From: Brachybacterium tyrofermentans
GTDB lineage: Bacteria > Actinomycetota > Actinomycetes > Actinomycetales > Dermabacteraceae
NCBI RefSeq assembly: GCF_014897585.1
Contig: NZ_JABUXW010000009.1
Coordinates: forward strand, 62,001 to 126,000
Length of the DNA: 64,000 bases
Direction of reading: 5' to 3'
Shown: piece by piece, positions 41,938 through 54,264 of the stretch
How the letters are laid out: the number at the start of each line of letters is the position of its first letter
How positions within the stretch are numbered: the stretch's first letter is position 1
The notes under the pieces: generated by a model
What the model was told of the DNA's origin: nothing
The model's database searches: none
What the model saw: only the letters and a program-made list of their open reading frames with translations
Position numbers and translations under genes: made by a program

Positions 41938-42494
41938 TTCACGCGCTCGAGGTACTCGCCGCCACGGGTGTCGACCTTGACCTTGTCGCCCTGGTCCAGG
42001 AACAGCGGGACCTGGATCTCGCGGCCGGTCTCCAGGCGTGCGGGCTTGGTGCCGCCGCTGGAGCGGTCGCCCTGCAGGCCGGGCTCGGTGAACTCGATGG
42101 TCAGGACCACGGAGGCGGGCAGCTCGACGAAGAGCGCAGTGCCGTCGTGGAAGGCCACCACGACGTCCTGCCCCTCGATCATGAAGTCCTTGGCGTTGCC
42201 GACGGTCTCCTCGGTGAGGTTCGTCTGCTCCCAGTTGCTCGTGTCCATGAACACGTACATGTCGCCGTCGAGATAGGAGAACTGCATGTCGCGACGGTCC
42301 ACGGTCGCGGTCTCCACCTTGAGGCCGGCGTTGAAGGTCTTGTCGACACCCTTGCCGGACAGGACGTTCTTGAGCTTGGTGCGCACGAAGGCCGGACCCT
42401 TGCCGGGCTTGACGTGCTGGAAATCGACCACGCTCCAGAGCTGCTTGTCCAGAACGAGGACCATCCCGTTCTTCAGATCGTTCGTCGTCGCCAT
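41934..42494 (-). CDS. efp: Translation elongation factor P
   Basis: Relieves ribosome stalling at polyproline stretches. The 186-residue protein has three OB/KOW-like domains. The loop that reaches the peptidyl-transferase centre reads KPGKGPAF, with PGKGP at residues 30-34; this palindromic loop is the actinobacterial subtype reported to work without lysine modification. No efp-modification gene (epmA, epmB, earP, ymfI) is in the window. The start has GAGGAGATTC upstream. Confidence 0.97.
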
Positions 42495-42569
42495 GAATCT
42501 CCTCGGTAGTCGTCGGGGCGGGTCAAGGATAGCGCGCCGGATCGCTGCGGACCGGGGCGACGGACCCGC

Positions 42570-43199
42570 TCAGCGCTCGGACGTGAGGTCGATCATGCTC
42601 AGCAGTCGGGAGGCGAGCGGATGCGCGGCGCTCTCCTCGCGCCAGCCGCTCGTCTTCACCGCCCGCGAGACGGTCTGCTGGGTCACGCCCAGGCCCTCGG
42701 CGAGCCGGGCCTGGGTCGCCCCGGGGTCCTCCCGCAGCGCGCGGACGGCCTGCCACTGACCGCGATTGCGCGAGCGCACGATCCATCCGATCAGTCCCAG
42801 CACCGCCTCGGCGTCCTGGGCGGTCTCCCGGTGCCGGCCGTCGGCCGCCCGGACGTGGATCGGGACGCTGGTCGCCGACCGCTCCCGGCGTGCCGCCTGC
42901 ACCGCCTCCTGGGCCGCGACGACGGCCGGCCCCTCGATCTCCCGGACCGAACCGGGCAGCGGGCTCCGGACCGCTCCGACACCCAGGCCGATCCGCCAGT
43001 CACCCTCTTCGCGAGCGCGCAGCACCGCGTCGAGCGCGGCGTCGGCCCGGGAGGCGAGCGCGAGCAGGTCGGGGCCGACGGTGCGCTCGGCGGGCAGGGC
43101 GAGGGTCACGCCCTCGAGTGCCTCGAGCATCGCAGGGACCGGATCGGTGCCGTCGCGCGAGGTGCGCACGGCGCCCCCGGCGAAGGAGAGGACGTACAC
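42570..43199 (-). CDS. SatD-like protein with C-terminal helix-turn-helix
   Basis: A 209-residue protein that is probably cytosolic. Residues ~1-130 resemble SatD-family proteins, with RIGLGVGAVRSPLPGSVREIEGPAVVAAQEA the best-preserved region; residues ~145-195 form a winged-helix-like segment with LAEGLGVTQQTVSRAVKTSGW, a classic helix-turn-helix. It may be a DNA-binding regulator. In actinobacteria satD-like genes often sit next to a membrane protein gene, but none is adjacent here. The GTG at 43199 is the only plausible start. It is upstream of efp on the same strand with a 75-base gap, so co-transcription is possible. Confidence 0.7.
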   Translation of the reverse strand: MYVLSFAGGAVRTSRDGTDPVPAMLEALEGVTLALPAERTVGPDLLALASRADAALDAVLRAREEGDWRIGLGVGAVRSPLPGSVREIEGPAVVAAQEAVQAARRERSATSVPIHVRAADGRHRETAQDAEAVLGLIGWIVRSRNRGQWQAVRALREDPGATQARLAEGLGVTQQTVSRAVKTSGWREESAAHPLASRLLSMIDLTSER

Positions 43200-43381
43200 G
43201 GGACTGCCACCACCTCGTCGCGACGCGGGCTGCGCGTCGCGGTCGCGATCACACGGAGTTCAGGGCGAATCCGCTGTCCACGAGAGTACAGCCGAAAGAC
43301 GGTGATATCGCCATGACGCGTGCGAGCAGGGAGTTCAGAGGGCCGACGAGCCGACGAGTCGACGAACCGGACCAGTCCGTC

Positions 43382-43395
43382 CCTGACCGGAAGGG

Positions 43396-43400
<5 letters not shown>
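43382..43400 (-). terminator. Hairpin overlapping the ABC-F stop codon
   Basis: A 7-bp perfect stem CCTGACC / GGTCAGG with a 5-base loop overlaps the stop codon of the ABC-F gene. A further CGGAC/GTCCG pairing lies just downstream at 43369-43380. It is a plausible terminator but the stem is short. Confidence 0.5.
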
Positions 43401-45000
<1,600 letters not shown>

Positions 45001-45316
45001 AGGATCAGACTCCTTGGTGGGGTGAGAGGGGGCGGCGGGACCGCGGACGCTGGTGGCCGTCATCGGACGCAGAGCGGTCCGGGGCCGGATCGAGTCTAGG
45101 TGCGCAGGCCCTCGTCGGCCTCGATTTTTCGGCGCACGGTGCGGTGAACCACAGTCCGCCGCGGCCCTGCGTGATCAGGCCCTCGCCGCCGACGGGAACC
45201 CTCACAAGTCCGTCACTCCTCGGGGAGCGTCCACGGCACCATCGCGGCGAGGTCGATGACATGCTGGTCCCAGCGGCCGCAGAGGCGGCCGGACGACGAT
45301 GCGAGGAGGCTTCGTG
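45001..45316. other. Divergent intergenic region between the ABC-F gene and ald
   Basis: This 316-base gap holds both promoters. On the minus strand a -10-like TAGACT is at 45093-45098, about 93 bases before the ABC-F start. On the plus strand GAGGAGG at 45303-45309 is the ald ribosome site. There is a short T-run (45125-45129) but no hairpin before it. I see no small open frame or riboswitch-like structure that I can support. Confidence 0.45.
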
Positions 45317-46432
45317 ATGCGCATAGGTGTGCCCCGGGAGATCAAGAACAACGAGAACCGGGTGGGGCTGACCGCAGCAGGAGTCCATGAGCTCGCAGTC
45401 CGCGGCCACGACGTGGTGGTCGAGGCGAGCGCGGGCCTGGGAGCGCGGATCAGCGATGACGACTACCGGGCGGCAGGTGCCCGGATCCTGGCCACGGCCG
45501 ACGAGGTCTGGGAGCAGGCGGAGCTGATCGTCAAGGTCAAGGAGCCGCTCCCGGACGAGTACGGGCGGATGCGGCGCGGCCAGGTGCTGCTGACCTACCT
45601 GCACCTCGCCGCCGACAGAGCCCTCACGGAGGCGCTGCTCAGCTCGGGGGTGACGGCCGTCGCCTATGAGACGGTGCAGCTGCCGGACCGGTCGCTGCCC
45701 CTGCTCTCCCCCATGAGCATGATCGCCGGGCGCCTGGCGACCCAGGTCGCGGCGTATCACCTGATGTCCCCGCTGGGCGGCTCCGGCATGCTGATGGGCG
45801 GCGTCCCCGGGACCTCGGAGGCGGATGTGCTGATCCTCGGCGGCGGCGTCGTGGGCGAGCAGGCCGCGATGATGGCGCACGGCCTGCATGCGGACGTCAC
45901 GGTCATGGACCTCAACGTCTCCCGCCTCGGGCAGATCGCGACCATGCACCACGGCGGCATCCTCACCCGCTACTCCACCACGCTCGACCTCACGGAGAAG
46001 ATCCAGCAGGCCGACGTGGTCATCGGGTCCGTGCTGATCCCCGGCAAGAAGGCGCCGAAACTGGTGACCGACGAGATGGTCGCGTCAATGAAACCGGGTT
46101 CCGTGCTCGTGGATGTCGCGATCGACCAGGGCGGATGCTTCGAGAACTCGCATCCCACCACGCATGACGATCCGACGTTCGCCGTGCACGACACGGTGTT
46201 CTACTGCGTCGCGAACATGCCGGGCTCCGTGCCCGTCACCGCCACCTCGGCGCTGACGAATGCGACGCTCCCCTACGTGCTGAAGATCGCCGATGCCGGC
46301 TGGCGCGAGGCACTGCGCAGCGACGGTTCGCTCGCGAAGGGCCTGCACACGCACGAGGGAGCCCTCACGCATGCCGGGACGGGCGAGGCGCACGGCCTCG
46401 ACGTCGCCTCCGCGGAGCAGATCATCGGCTGA
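45317..46432 (+). CDS. ald: Alanine dehydrogenase
   Basis: Interconverts alanine and pyruvate plus ammonia with NAD. The 371-residue protein is exactly the family length. It shows the N-terminal substrate-binding [17 protein letters not shown], Lys and His residues in VKVKEPLP and YLHLAAD, and the NAD-binding [15 protein letters not shown] near 175. GGAGG lies seven bases upstream of the ATG at 45317 (a GTG sits directly before it in frame). It stands alone; alanine dehydrogenase in mycobacteria is induced by alanine and low oxygen, but no regulator is adjacent here. Confidence 0.96.
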   Translation: MRIGVPREIKNNENRVGLTAAGVHELAVRGHDVVVEASAGLGARISDDDYRAAGARILATADEVWEQAELIVKVKEPLPDEYGRMRRGQVLLTYLHLAADRALTEALLSSGVTAVAYETVQLPDRSLPLLSPMSMIAGRLATQVAAYHLMSPLGGSGMLMGGVPGTSEADVLILGGGVVGEQAAMMAHGLHADVTVMDLNVSRLGQIATMHHGGILTRYSTTLDLTEKIQQADVVIGSVLIPGKKAPKLVTDEMVASMKPGSVLVDVAIDQGGCFENSHPTTHDDPTFAVHDTVFYCVANMPGSVPVTATSALTNATLPYVLKIADAGWREALRSDGSLAKGLHTHEGALTHAGTGEAHGLDVASAEQIIG

Positions 46433-46543
46433 CCCGCCGCTCCCCCGGGGCGGGCTCCGGGCGGGAGCGGGCGCCGTGCAGGAGGCCGCACCCTGCGGGA
46501 GCCGACCCCCTGTGCGACGACGCCGGGCTCGCCCGAGATGGAC

Positions 46544-46593
46544 ATGTCCCGGGAGGAACGATGCGACGTATCGCATCGGTCCTCCCGGGACAT
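46544..46593. terminator. Long hairpin between ald and the SufT-like gene
   Basis: A 23-bp stem with a single mismatch: 46544-46566 pairs with 46571-46593, leaving a loop of only four bases (CGTA). The two genes converge on it, so it probably ends both transcripts. The stem is unusually long compared with the 13-17 bp terminators elsewhere in this window, and its sequence is not seen elsewhere here. Confidence 0.65.
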
Positions 46594-46683
46594 CTCTCTG
46601 CCCGGCGGCTGCCGCGGCTGCCCGCTCGCCCTCCGGCGGGCACGCCACCGCAGCGGCCAGGGCCCTGAGGCCGGATCAGTCGA

Positions 46684-47016
46684 TCAGAGGTTGAAGCCGA
46701 TCGCACGCAGCTGCTCGCGACCGTCCTCGGTGATCTTCTCCATGCCCCACGGGGGCATCCACACCCAGTTGATGCGGTGCGTCTCGGTGATCGGGTCCAG
46801 CACCGCGAAGGTCTGGTCCTCGAGCATCTCCGTCAGAGGGCAGGCCGCGGAGGTCAGCGTCATGTCGATGACGGCATTGCCGTCCTCGACCGTCACGCCG
46901 TAGATGAGTCCGAGGTCGACGACGTTGATCCCGAGCTCGGGGTCGATCACGTCCTTCAGGGCCTCGAGGACGTCCTCGGAGCTGACGGTCGCCGACGGGG
47001 TCTTCTGGTCGGTCAT
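46684..47016 (-). CDS. MIP18/DUF59 (SufT-like) Fe-S assembly factor
   Basis: A 110-residue cytosolic protein of the MIP18/PaaD family. It has the N-terminal ALKDVIDPELGINVVDLGLIY segment, then TSAACPLTEML with the conserved Cys near 60, and a C-terminal VWMPPWGMEKIT segment. Members help mature or deliver Fe-S clusters, and in most actinobacteria this gene ends the suf operon. GGGAGG lies upstream of the ATG. A strong terminator (47070-47107) separates it from sufC, so it may have its own promoter or depend on partial read-through. Confidence 0.92.
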   Translation of the reverse strand: MTDQKTPSATVSSEDVLEALKDVIDPELGINVVDLGLIYGVTVEDGNAVIDMTLTSAACPLTEMLEDQTFAVLDPITETHRINWVWMPPWGMEKITEDGREQLRAIGFNL

Positions 47017-47069
47017 GGGGTCCTCCCGATGAGGTGCGGGTCGAGGTGTCGGCCCACGGGTGAGTTGGT

Positions 47070-47107
47070 GCCGGCCCGGCCCGGGATCTCTCCCGGGCCG
47101 GGCCGGC
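47070..47107 (-). terminator. Terminator after sufC
   Basis: A 17-bp perfect, very GC-rich stem (47070-47086 with 47091-47107) and a TCTC loop start seven bases past the sufC stop. It is the strongest hairpin inside the suf region. Confidence 0.75.
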
Positions 47108-47113
47108 AGGAGG

Positions 47114-47875
47114 TCAGCTGCCGGAGCCGACGAGGTAGCGGTCGTAGCCCTCGTTCTCGAGGCGCTCGGCCAGCTCGGGGCCGCCCTGCTCCGCGATCTG
47201 GCCGTTGACGAAGACGTGGACGAAGTCCGGCTTCACATACTGCAGGATGCGGGTGTAGTGCGTGATCAGCATGATGCCGACCTCTGTCTCCTCCTTGGCG
47301 CGGTTCACGCCTTCGGAGACGATGCGCAGCGCGTCGACGTCGAGACCGGAGTCAGTCTCGTCGAGGATCGCGATGCCCGGCTTGAGCAGCTGCATCTGGA
47401 GGATCTCGTGGCGCTTCTTCTCGCCGCCGGAGAAGCCCTCGTTGACGTTGCGCTCGGCGAAGACCGGGTCCATGCGAAGGTCGGTCATCGCGCCCTTGAC
47501 GTCCTTGACCCAGGTGCGCAGGGCAGGGGCCTGGCCGTCGACCGCGGTCTTCGCGGTGCGCAGGAAGTTCGACACCGTGACACCAGGGACCTCGACCGGG
47601 TACTGCATGGCGAGGAAGAGCCCGGCGCGTGCACGCTCGTCGATGCTCATCTCCAGGACGTCCTCGCCGTCGAGCGTGAGCTCGCCCTGCGTGATCTGGT
47701 ACTTGGGGTGACCGGCGATCGCGTAGGCGAGGGTGGACTTGCCGGAGCCGTTGGGCCCCATGATCGCGTGGGTCTCGCCGGACTTGATGGTGAGGTCGAC
47801 ACCCTTGAGGATCTCCTTGGTGCCTTCAGGGGTCTCGACGGTGGCGTGGAGGTTCTTGATCTCCAGGATCGACAT
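47114..47875 (-). CDS. sufC: Fe-S cluster assembly ATPase SufC
   Basis: ABC-type ATPase that drives the SufBCD scaffold. The 253-residue protein has Walker A GPNGSGKST at 40-48, the Q-loop MQYPVEVPGVT, signature FSGGEKKRHE near 148 and Walker B AILDETDSGLD near 170. GGAG is seven bases upstream of the ATG at 47875. A 79-base gap separates it from the Rieske gene. Confidence 0.97.
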   Translation of the reverse strand: MSILEIKNLHATVETPEGTKEILKGVDLTIKSGETHAIMGPNGSGKSTLAYAIAGHPKYQITQGELTLDGEDVLEMSIDERARAGLFLAMQYPVEVPGVTVSNFLRTAKTAVDGQAPALRTWVKDVKGAMTDLRMDPVFAERNVNEGFSGGEKKRHEILQMQLLKPGIAILDETDSGLDVDALRIVSEGVNRAKEETEVGIMLITHYTRILQYVKPDFVHVFVNGQIAEQGGPELAERLENEGYDRYLVGSGS

Positions 47876-47954
47876 GGGCTGTTCTCCTTGACCAGTGGTA
47901 CTGGTGGATTCGTGGGTGATGGGTACGGGCGCCGACGGACGGTGCCCGGAGTGT

Positions 47955-48293
47955 TCAGGTGGCGGGTGCCGCGGTCGGATCCACGAGGATCTCGCCGCTG
48001 CTCTCGTCGATGCGCACGGGGAAGACCCGCACGGGGAGGACCGCCGGAAGCTGCAGAGGACGGCCTGTGACCAGGTCGAACTGGCTGCCGTGCTTCCAGC
48101 ACTCGATGGTGCATCCCTCGACGTCGCCATCGCTCAGCGCGATCTCGTCGTGCGAGCAGATGTCCTCGAGGGCGTGGACGCCGCCGTCCTCGGCGCGCAC
48201 CACGGCGATCTCGACGCCGCCGGCGACGACGTCGATCGCCTCGCCGGGGGCGAGGGAGTCCAGGGTGGCGACGGGGACGAAGGCGTCCGACAT
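47955..48293 (-). CDS. Rieske-type [2Fe-2S] ferredoxin in the suf operon
   Basis: A 112-residue soluble Rieske protein, annotated in relatives as a non-heme oxygenase ferredoxin subunit. Cluster ligands are complete: Cys46-x-His48 in DICSHDE and Cys65-x2-His68 in ECWKHGSQFD. Its ATG shares a base with the sufD stop (TGATG). No oxygenase is encoded nearby; its place between sufD and sufC suggests a role as an electron donor or client in cluster assembly, which is inference from context. Confidence 0.92.
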   Translation of the reverse strand: MSDAFVPVATLDSLAPGEAIDVVAGGVEIAVVRAEDGGVHALEDICSHDEIALSDGDVEGCTIECWKHGSQFDLVTGRPLQLPAVLPVRVFPVRIDESSGEILVDPTAAPAT

Positions 48294-49611
48294 CAGTTCA
48301 TGCTCCGGGCGAGCTCGGACTCGATGGACGCGGTCAGGTGCTCCCGGATCTCCGGGACGTCGATCCGCTGGATCAGCTCGGCGAAGAAGCCGCGCACGAC
48401 CAGGCGACGGGCCTCGAGCTCGGGGATCCCGCGGGCGCGCAGGTAGAAGAGCTGCTCGTCGTCGAAGCGACCGGTGGCGGCGGCGTGGCCAGCCCCCTCG
48501 ATCTCCCCGGTCTCGATCTCCAGGTTCGGCACCGAGTCGGCGCGTGCACCCTCGGTGAGGACCAGGTTGCGGTTGAGCTCATAGGTGTTGGTGCCCTCGG
48601 CCTCCTTGCGGATCAGCACGTCGCCGACCCACACGGAGCGTGCCTTCTTCCCCTGCAGCGCGCCCTTGTAGGCCACGTTGGAGGTGCAGTTCGGAGCCGC
48701 ATGGTCCACGAACAGGCGGTGCTCGAGGAACTGGTCCTCGTCGGAGAAGTACAGCCCGATGTTCTCGAGCTCGCCGCCGGGGGCCGCGAACTCACCGATC
48801 GCGTTGACGCGCACGGCGCTGCCGCCGAGCGAGACCACGATGTGCTTGATCTTCGCGTCACGACCCACGCGGGCGTGGTGCGTGGAGATGTGCAGCGCGT
48901 CGTCATCCCAGTCCTGCAGGGTGATGACGGTCATCTGCGAGTTGTCGCCGACGACCATCTCCACGTTCTGCGCGTACTGCGCGGAACCGGTGTGGTTCAG
49001 CACGAAGGTCGCCGAGGACGACTCCTTCGTCTCGAGCACGATGTGGGCGTTGCCGCGGCGGTCTGCGCCGTTGCCGTGCACCAGGACCTGGAACGGGGTC
49101 TCCAGCGCCGCATTCTTCGGCGCGACCAGGTGGAGAGCCTGCTCGGTGCGTGCGGAGGCGACCGCCGTGGGGAGGTCCTCGGGCACCAGCACGGTGCCAC
49201 GGGGCGCCTCGCCCGGGGCGAGGGTGGCGACGTCGGGCGCGCCCTCGGGGACGGTGACGTCGTAGGTGAGTGCCGGATCGCCCTCGCGGTCGTCGGTCGC
49301 GGCGTCCTCGAACAGCGGCGCGAACCGGCGCAGCGGGGTGAAGCGCCACTCCTCGATGTCGCTCTTCGGGCGGGGATGGTCTCCCAGCTCGAACGAGCGC
49401 CTGCGGGCACCGCGGTTCAGCGCGGCGCGGGCCGGGGAGCTCTCCCCCGGAAGGGCGAGCGCCTCGTCCTCGAGCTCGGGCGCAGCGGCGGTGTCCGCCC
49501 CGTCGAGCGCGGTCTGGGCGGCGACGGGTGCCGCGCCGGCGGCGTGGCCGACGTTCTCATTGGCCGTGGGGTCACCCACGGTCTCGGCACCCTTGAGGTC
49601 TGCGGTGGTCA

Positions 49612-49612
<1 letters not shown>
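48293..49612 (-). CDS. sufD: Fe-S cluster assembly scaffold SufD
   Basis: Partner of SufB in the SufBC2D scaffold, 439 residues. After an Ala-rich ~60-residue N-terminal extension comes SDIEEWRFTPLRRF, then the parallel beta-helix region, and a C-terminal helical end with GRFDDEQLFYLRARGIPELEARRLVVRGFF, typical of SufD. The start shares a base with the sufB stop. Confidence 0.95.
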
Positions 49613-51035
<1,423 letters not shown>

Positions 51036-51039
<4 letters not shown>

Positions 51040-51773
51040 GGTGTCCTTCCCTCGGTGAGCGGAATGTGGGTCGTGCAGGCATGGGCGCCCTGCGCCAGGG
51101 TGGCGAGGCGCTGGACCGGGGCTCCGACGATGCGGGAGATGACGCGGGTCTCGGCCTCGCACAGCTCGGGATGATCTGTGGCGACGTCGAGGACCGGGCA
51201 GCGTCCGTGGCACAGCTGCGCCGTCACGAGCGTACGGGGGATGGATCCCGATCGCGTGCTCGGAGTGGGCAGCGGGACGTGCAGCGGACGCACCGTGGTG
51301 GCGTACCCACGAGATGTGAGCAGCTCAGCGAGCAGCTCGACCTTGCGGACGAGGGTCACCGTCTCCCCCGCCGCCTCGCGGCCGGCGACCACCTGGGCGA
51401 GCTTCCCCTCCCAGTCGGCGACCCGTCGGTCGGCGAGGCGGCTCACCGCCTCGTCACCTCCGAGCCGGGCGAGCTCGGCGACAGCCATCGCCGCGAGCTC
51501 GTCGTACCCGCCCGTGTAGCCCTCGTGGGCGAACTTCGTGAGCACGAAGGCCTTGCTCGGGCGGCCGCGTCCGCGGTGCGCGACCGGCATGTCGTGCTCG
51601 GCGATGACCTCGTCGGCCTCGAGTGCCGCGAGGTGGCGACGCACGGCCGCGCTCGTGAGACCGAAGCGCTCCGCCAGCTGGCGGGCGGTGATCGGTCCGT
51701 GCGCAGAGATCGCCTCGACGAGTCGGTCCCGCGTGGCATGCGGGCCGGCCGGATCCAGATCCGAGACTGTCAT
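51036..51773 (-). CDS. sufR: SufR-type Fe-S sensing transcriptional repressor
   Basis: Likely represses the suf operon when Fe-S supply is adequate. The 245-residue protein has an N-terminal winged helix ([20 protein letters not shown], residues 34-53) and four Cys residues near the C-terminus (188, 192, 205 and 233), three of which should bind the cluster as in known SufR proteins. I chose the ATG at 51773, which has GGAGAGGG upstream in a plausible leader; the ATG at 51794 would lie within a few bases of the predicted transcript start. It is the first gene of sufR-B-D-Rieske-C, transcribed away from the GST-like gene. Confidence 0.93.
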
Positions 51774-51799
51774 CGGTGCATCACCCTCTCCCATCGACC

Positions 51800-51812
51800 T
51801 GAATTCATTTTA
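51800..51812 (-). promoter_or_regulatory. suf operon promoter with palindrome
   Basis: The minus strand has TAAAAT (51807-51812) as a near-ideal -10, overlapped by an 8-bp palindrome TGAATTCA at 51800-51807. The 40 bases around it are unusually AT-rich for this genome. TTGGCA at 51825-51830 resembles a -35 but the spacing of 12 is too short. The palindrome covers the expected transcript start, a sensible place for SufR to bind. Confidence 0.5.
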
Positions 51813-52038
51813 CAACAGATGGCTTGCCAAATACCGGTCGAGGTGGTGTGCCGCACGGCACCAAGGGTCCCCTAACCTGCGAAATCACCCCGGGACCGGC
51901 CTGTCCGCCCGCTCACTCCGCCGCACTTCCGGTCCACGTCGACCCACCCAGGTCGACCACCTCTTCCATTTGCTATCACTTTCAACTACTCTCGGATCAT
52001 CCAGGACACATGCTCCTCGGGAGCGAGGAAGGAATCTT

Positions 52039-53145
52039 ATGACCACGCAGGACAGCACCACCGACCGCGAGGACACCGCCGCGAAAGGCTCCGCAGGCCA
52101 CTCCGCGGAGCACTCGACCGAGGGGTCCTACGTGCACAAGGGGAAGCCCTTCGACCGCGACATGTCCTACATCTCCGACCGGATCACGCGGGACGGCAGC
52201 GACGGCTGGGCGGTCGAGCCCGGCCGCTACCGCCTCATCGCGGCCCGCGCGTGCCCCTGGGCGAACCGGACCCTGATCTCCCGCCGCCTGCTCGGCCTCG
52301 AGGAGGCCCTCTCGGTCGGGATGCCCGGCCCCACCCATGACAAGCGCTCCTGGACCTTCGATCTCGACGAGGGCGGGGTCGACCCCGTGCTCGGCTACGA
52401 ACGCCTCCAGCAGGCCTACTTCGCCCGCTTCCCCGACTACCCGCGCGGCATCACGGTCCCTGCCCTCGTCGACATCCCCTCGAAGGCCGTCGTGACGAAC
52501 GACTTCCAGCGCATCACGCTGGACTTCGCGACGCAGTGGGCGGATCTGCACCGAGAGGGCGCCCCTGACCTCTACCCCGAGGCGCAGCGCGAGGAGATCG
52601 ACTCGCTGAACTCGTGGATGCTCCACACGGTCAACAACGGCGTCTACAAGGTCGGTTTCGCCGGCAGCCAGGAGGACTACGAGAGGGAGTTCGGCGAGCT
52701 CTGGTCCGCCCTCGACGAGCTCGAGGAGCGGCTCTCCCGCAGCCGGTATCTGATGGGTCCCTCGATCACCGAGGCCGATGTGCGCCTCTTCCCCACCCTG
52801 ATCCGCTTCGACGCCGTCTATCACGGTCACTTCAAGGCGAACCGGCAGACGCTCGCATCGATGCCGAACCTCTGGAACTACACCAAGGACCTGTTCCAGA
52901 CCCCCGGCTTCGGCGACACCGTCGACTTCCAGCAGATCAAGGAGCACTACTACGTGGTGCACATCGACATCAACCCCACCCAGGTGGTGCCGCTCGGCCC
53001 GGACCTGGCGCCCCTGCTGGATGCGCACGACCGTGACCGCTTCCCCACGAACACCTGGGGAGATGGGGGCACCGCTCCCCTGGCCCCGCTCGCGGCCGAG
53101 GTCGTGGACCCCTCCCACACCCCGCTGCACGTCGTCGGTCGCTAA
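52039..53145 (+). CDS. Xi-class glutathione S-transferase-like reductase
   Basis: Resembles glutathionyl-hydroquinone reductases (E. coli YqjG), 368 residues: an N-terminal thioredoxin-like domain with the catalytic Cys72 in ARACPWANRTLI, and a C-terminal all-helical domain (~200-320) with GPSITEADVRLFPTLIRFDAVYHGHFKAN. Families of this type remove thiol adducts from quinones. Actinobacteria generally make mycothiol, not glutathione, so the true co-substrate is probably mycothiol (inference). GGAAGGA is six bases upstream of the ATG. It is divergent from sufR and followed by its own terminator. Confidence 0.9.
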   Translation: MTTQDSTTDREDTAAKGSAGHSAEHSTEGSYVHKGKPFDRDMSYISDRITRDGSDGWAVEPGRYRLIAARACPWANRTLISRRLLGLEEALSVGMPGPTHDKRSWTFDLDEGGVDPVLGYERLQQAYFARFPDYPRGITVPALVDIPSKAVVTNDFQRITLDFATQWADLHREGAPDLYPEAQREEIDSLNSWMLHTVNNGVYKVGFAGSQEDYEREFGELWSALDELEERLSRSRYLMGPSITEADVRLFPTLIRFDAVYHGHFKANRQTLASMPNLWNYTKDLFQTPGFGDTVDFQQIKEHYYVVHIDINPTQVVPLGPDLAPLLDAHDRDRFPTNTWGDGGTAPLAPLAAEVVDPSHTPLHVVGR

Positions 53146-53201
53146 ACCCAGCCGGTGCTGAGCGGTCGCCCATCTCGCACCGCTCACGCCAGCCACGCCA
53201 C

Positions 53202-53233
53202 GCGCCCCACCACCGGTCCCGGTGGTGGGGCGC
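53202..53233 (+). terminator. Terminator after the GST-like gene
   Basis: A 13-bp perfect stem GCGCCCCACCACC (53202-53214) with its complement at 53221-53233 and a GGTCCC loop. It lies 57 bases past the stop and 60 bases before the ABC ATPase start. Confidence 0.75.
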
Positions 53234-53292
53234 CGTGCTGTCCGGCGGGCGCGGCGCGACACCCAGGAGGTCGCGCCTACGATGGGGTCGCC

Positions 53293-54264
53293 ATGACAGA
53301 CGACATCACCGCTCCTGCGAGCACTCCCCCGGCGGCGCTGCGCATCGAGGACCTCACGCACTCCTACGGTCCGGTCCGCGCCCTCGACGGCCTCACGCTC
53401 ACTGCGCTCCGCGGTCAGGTGACCGCGCTGCTGGGCCCCAACGGGGCGGGCAAGACCACCGCCGTCTCCTGCGCGACCGGGCTGCTGCGGGCGAGCGGCG
53501 GCGCCGTGGAGGTGCTCGGACGGGACCCGTGGAACGCCGGTCCCGAGCACCGGGCGCGGGTCGGCGTGATGATCCAGGACGGCGGCCTGGCCTCCGGCTC
53601 CCGGGCGATGCAGCTGCTGCGCTACGGCGCGAGCCTGCATGCGGACCCGCTCGACGTGGACCAGGTCGCCGAGCACCTCGGCATCGACGACTTCGCCGGC
53701 ACCCTCGTGCGTCGCCTCTCCGGCGGTCAGCGTCAGCGCCTGGCGCTCGCGCTCGCCATCGTGGGGCGCCCCGAGCTGATCTTCCTGGACGAGCCGACGG
53801 CCGGGATGGACCCCGCCATCCGGCGGCGGGTACGCCACCTCATCCGCTCCCTCGCGGACACCGGCAGCGCCGTGGTGCTGACCACGCACATGATGGACGA
53901 CGTGGTCGGCCTCGCCGATGCGGTGTGCGTCATCGCCGGCGGCCGCACGGTCGCCTCCGGCTCGGTCCAGGACGTCATCACCGCTCATCGTGAGCATGAG
54001 GGAGTCGTCTCCGTGAGGGCGGTCGCCCACGGCGTGGATCCTGCCGCCGTCCCCGCCCTGGAAGCGGACCTGGCCGCTGCGGCCGCACGCCACGGCGCCC
54101 GCCTCGAGATCACCGGCGCCGGTGCCGCGGACCTCGAAGCGGTGCTGCTGGACCTCATGGCCCCGCAGCGTGCCGCCGCACAGGGCCAGGACGCCGGCGC
54201 ACATCGCCGGGAACCCGGCACACAGGTCCAGGACGCCGCCGAGCAGGAAGGAACGTTGCGATGA
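53293..54264 (+). CDS. ABC exporter ATP-binding protein
   Basis: Energises an exporter with the following permease. The 323-residue protein has Walker A GPNGAGKTT at 48-56, signature LSGGQRQRL near 141, Walker B LIFLDEPTAGMD near 160 and the switch His in TTHMMDDV. The C-terminal ~80 residues are Ala- and Gln-rich and unconserved. A conserved ABC pair next to heme A synthase and the divergent suf operon is also seen in M. tuberculosis (Rv1456c-Rv1458c). Substrate unknown. Confidence 0.93.
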   Translation: MTDDITAPASTPPAALRIEDLTHSYGPVRALDGLTLTALRGQVTALLGPNGAGKTTAVSCATGLLRASGGAVEVLGRDPWNAGPEHRARVGVMIQDGGLASGSRAMQLLRYGASLHADPLDVDQVAEHLGIDDFAGTLVRRLSGGQRQRLALALAIVGRPELIFLDEPTAGMDPAIRRRVRHLIRSLADTGSAVVLTTHMMDDVVGLADAVCVIAGGRTVASGSVQDVITAHREHEGVVSVRAVAHGVDPAAVPALEADLAAAAARHGARLEITGAGAADLEAVLLDLMAPQRAAAQGQDAGAHRREPGTQVQDAAEQEGTLR

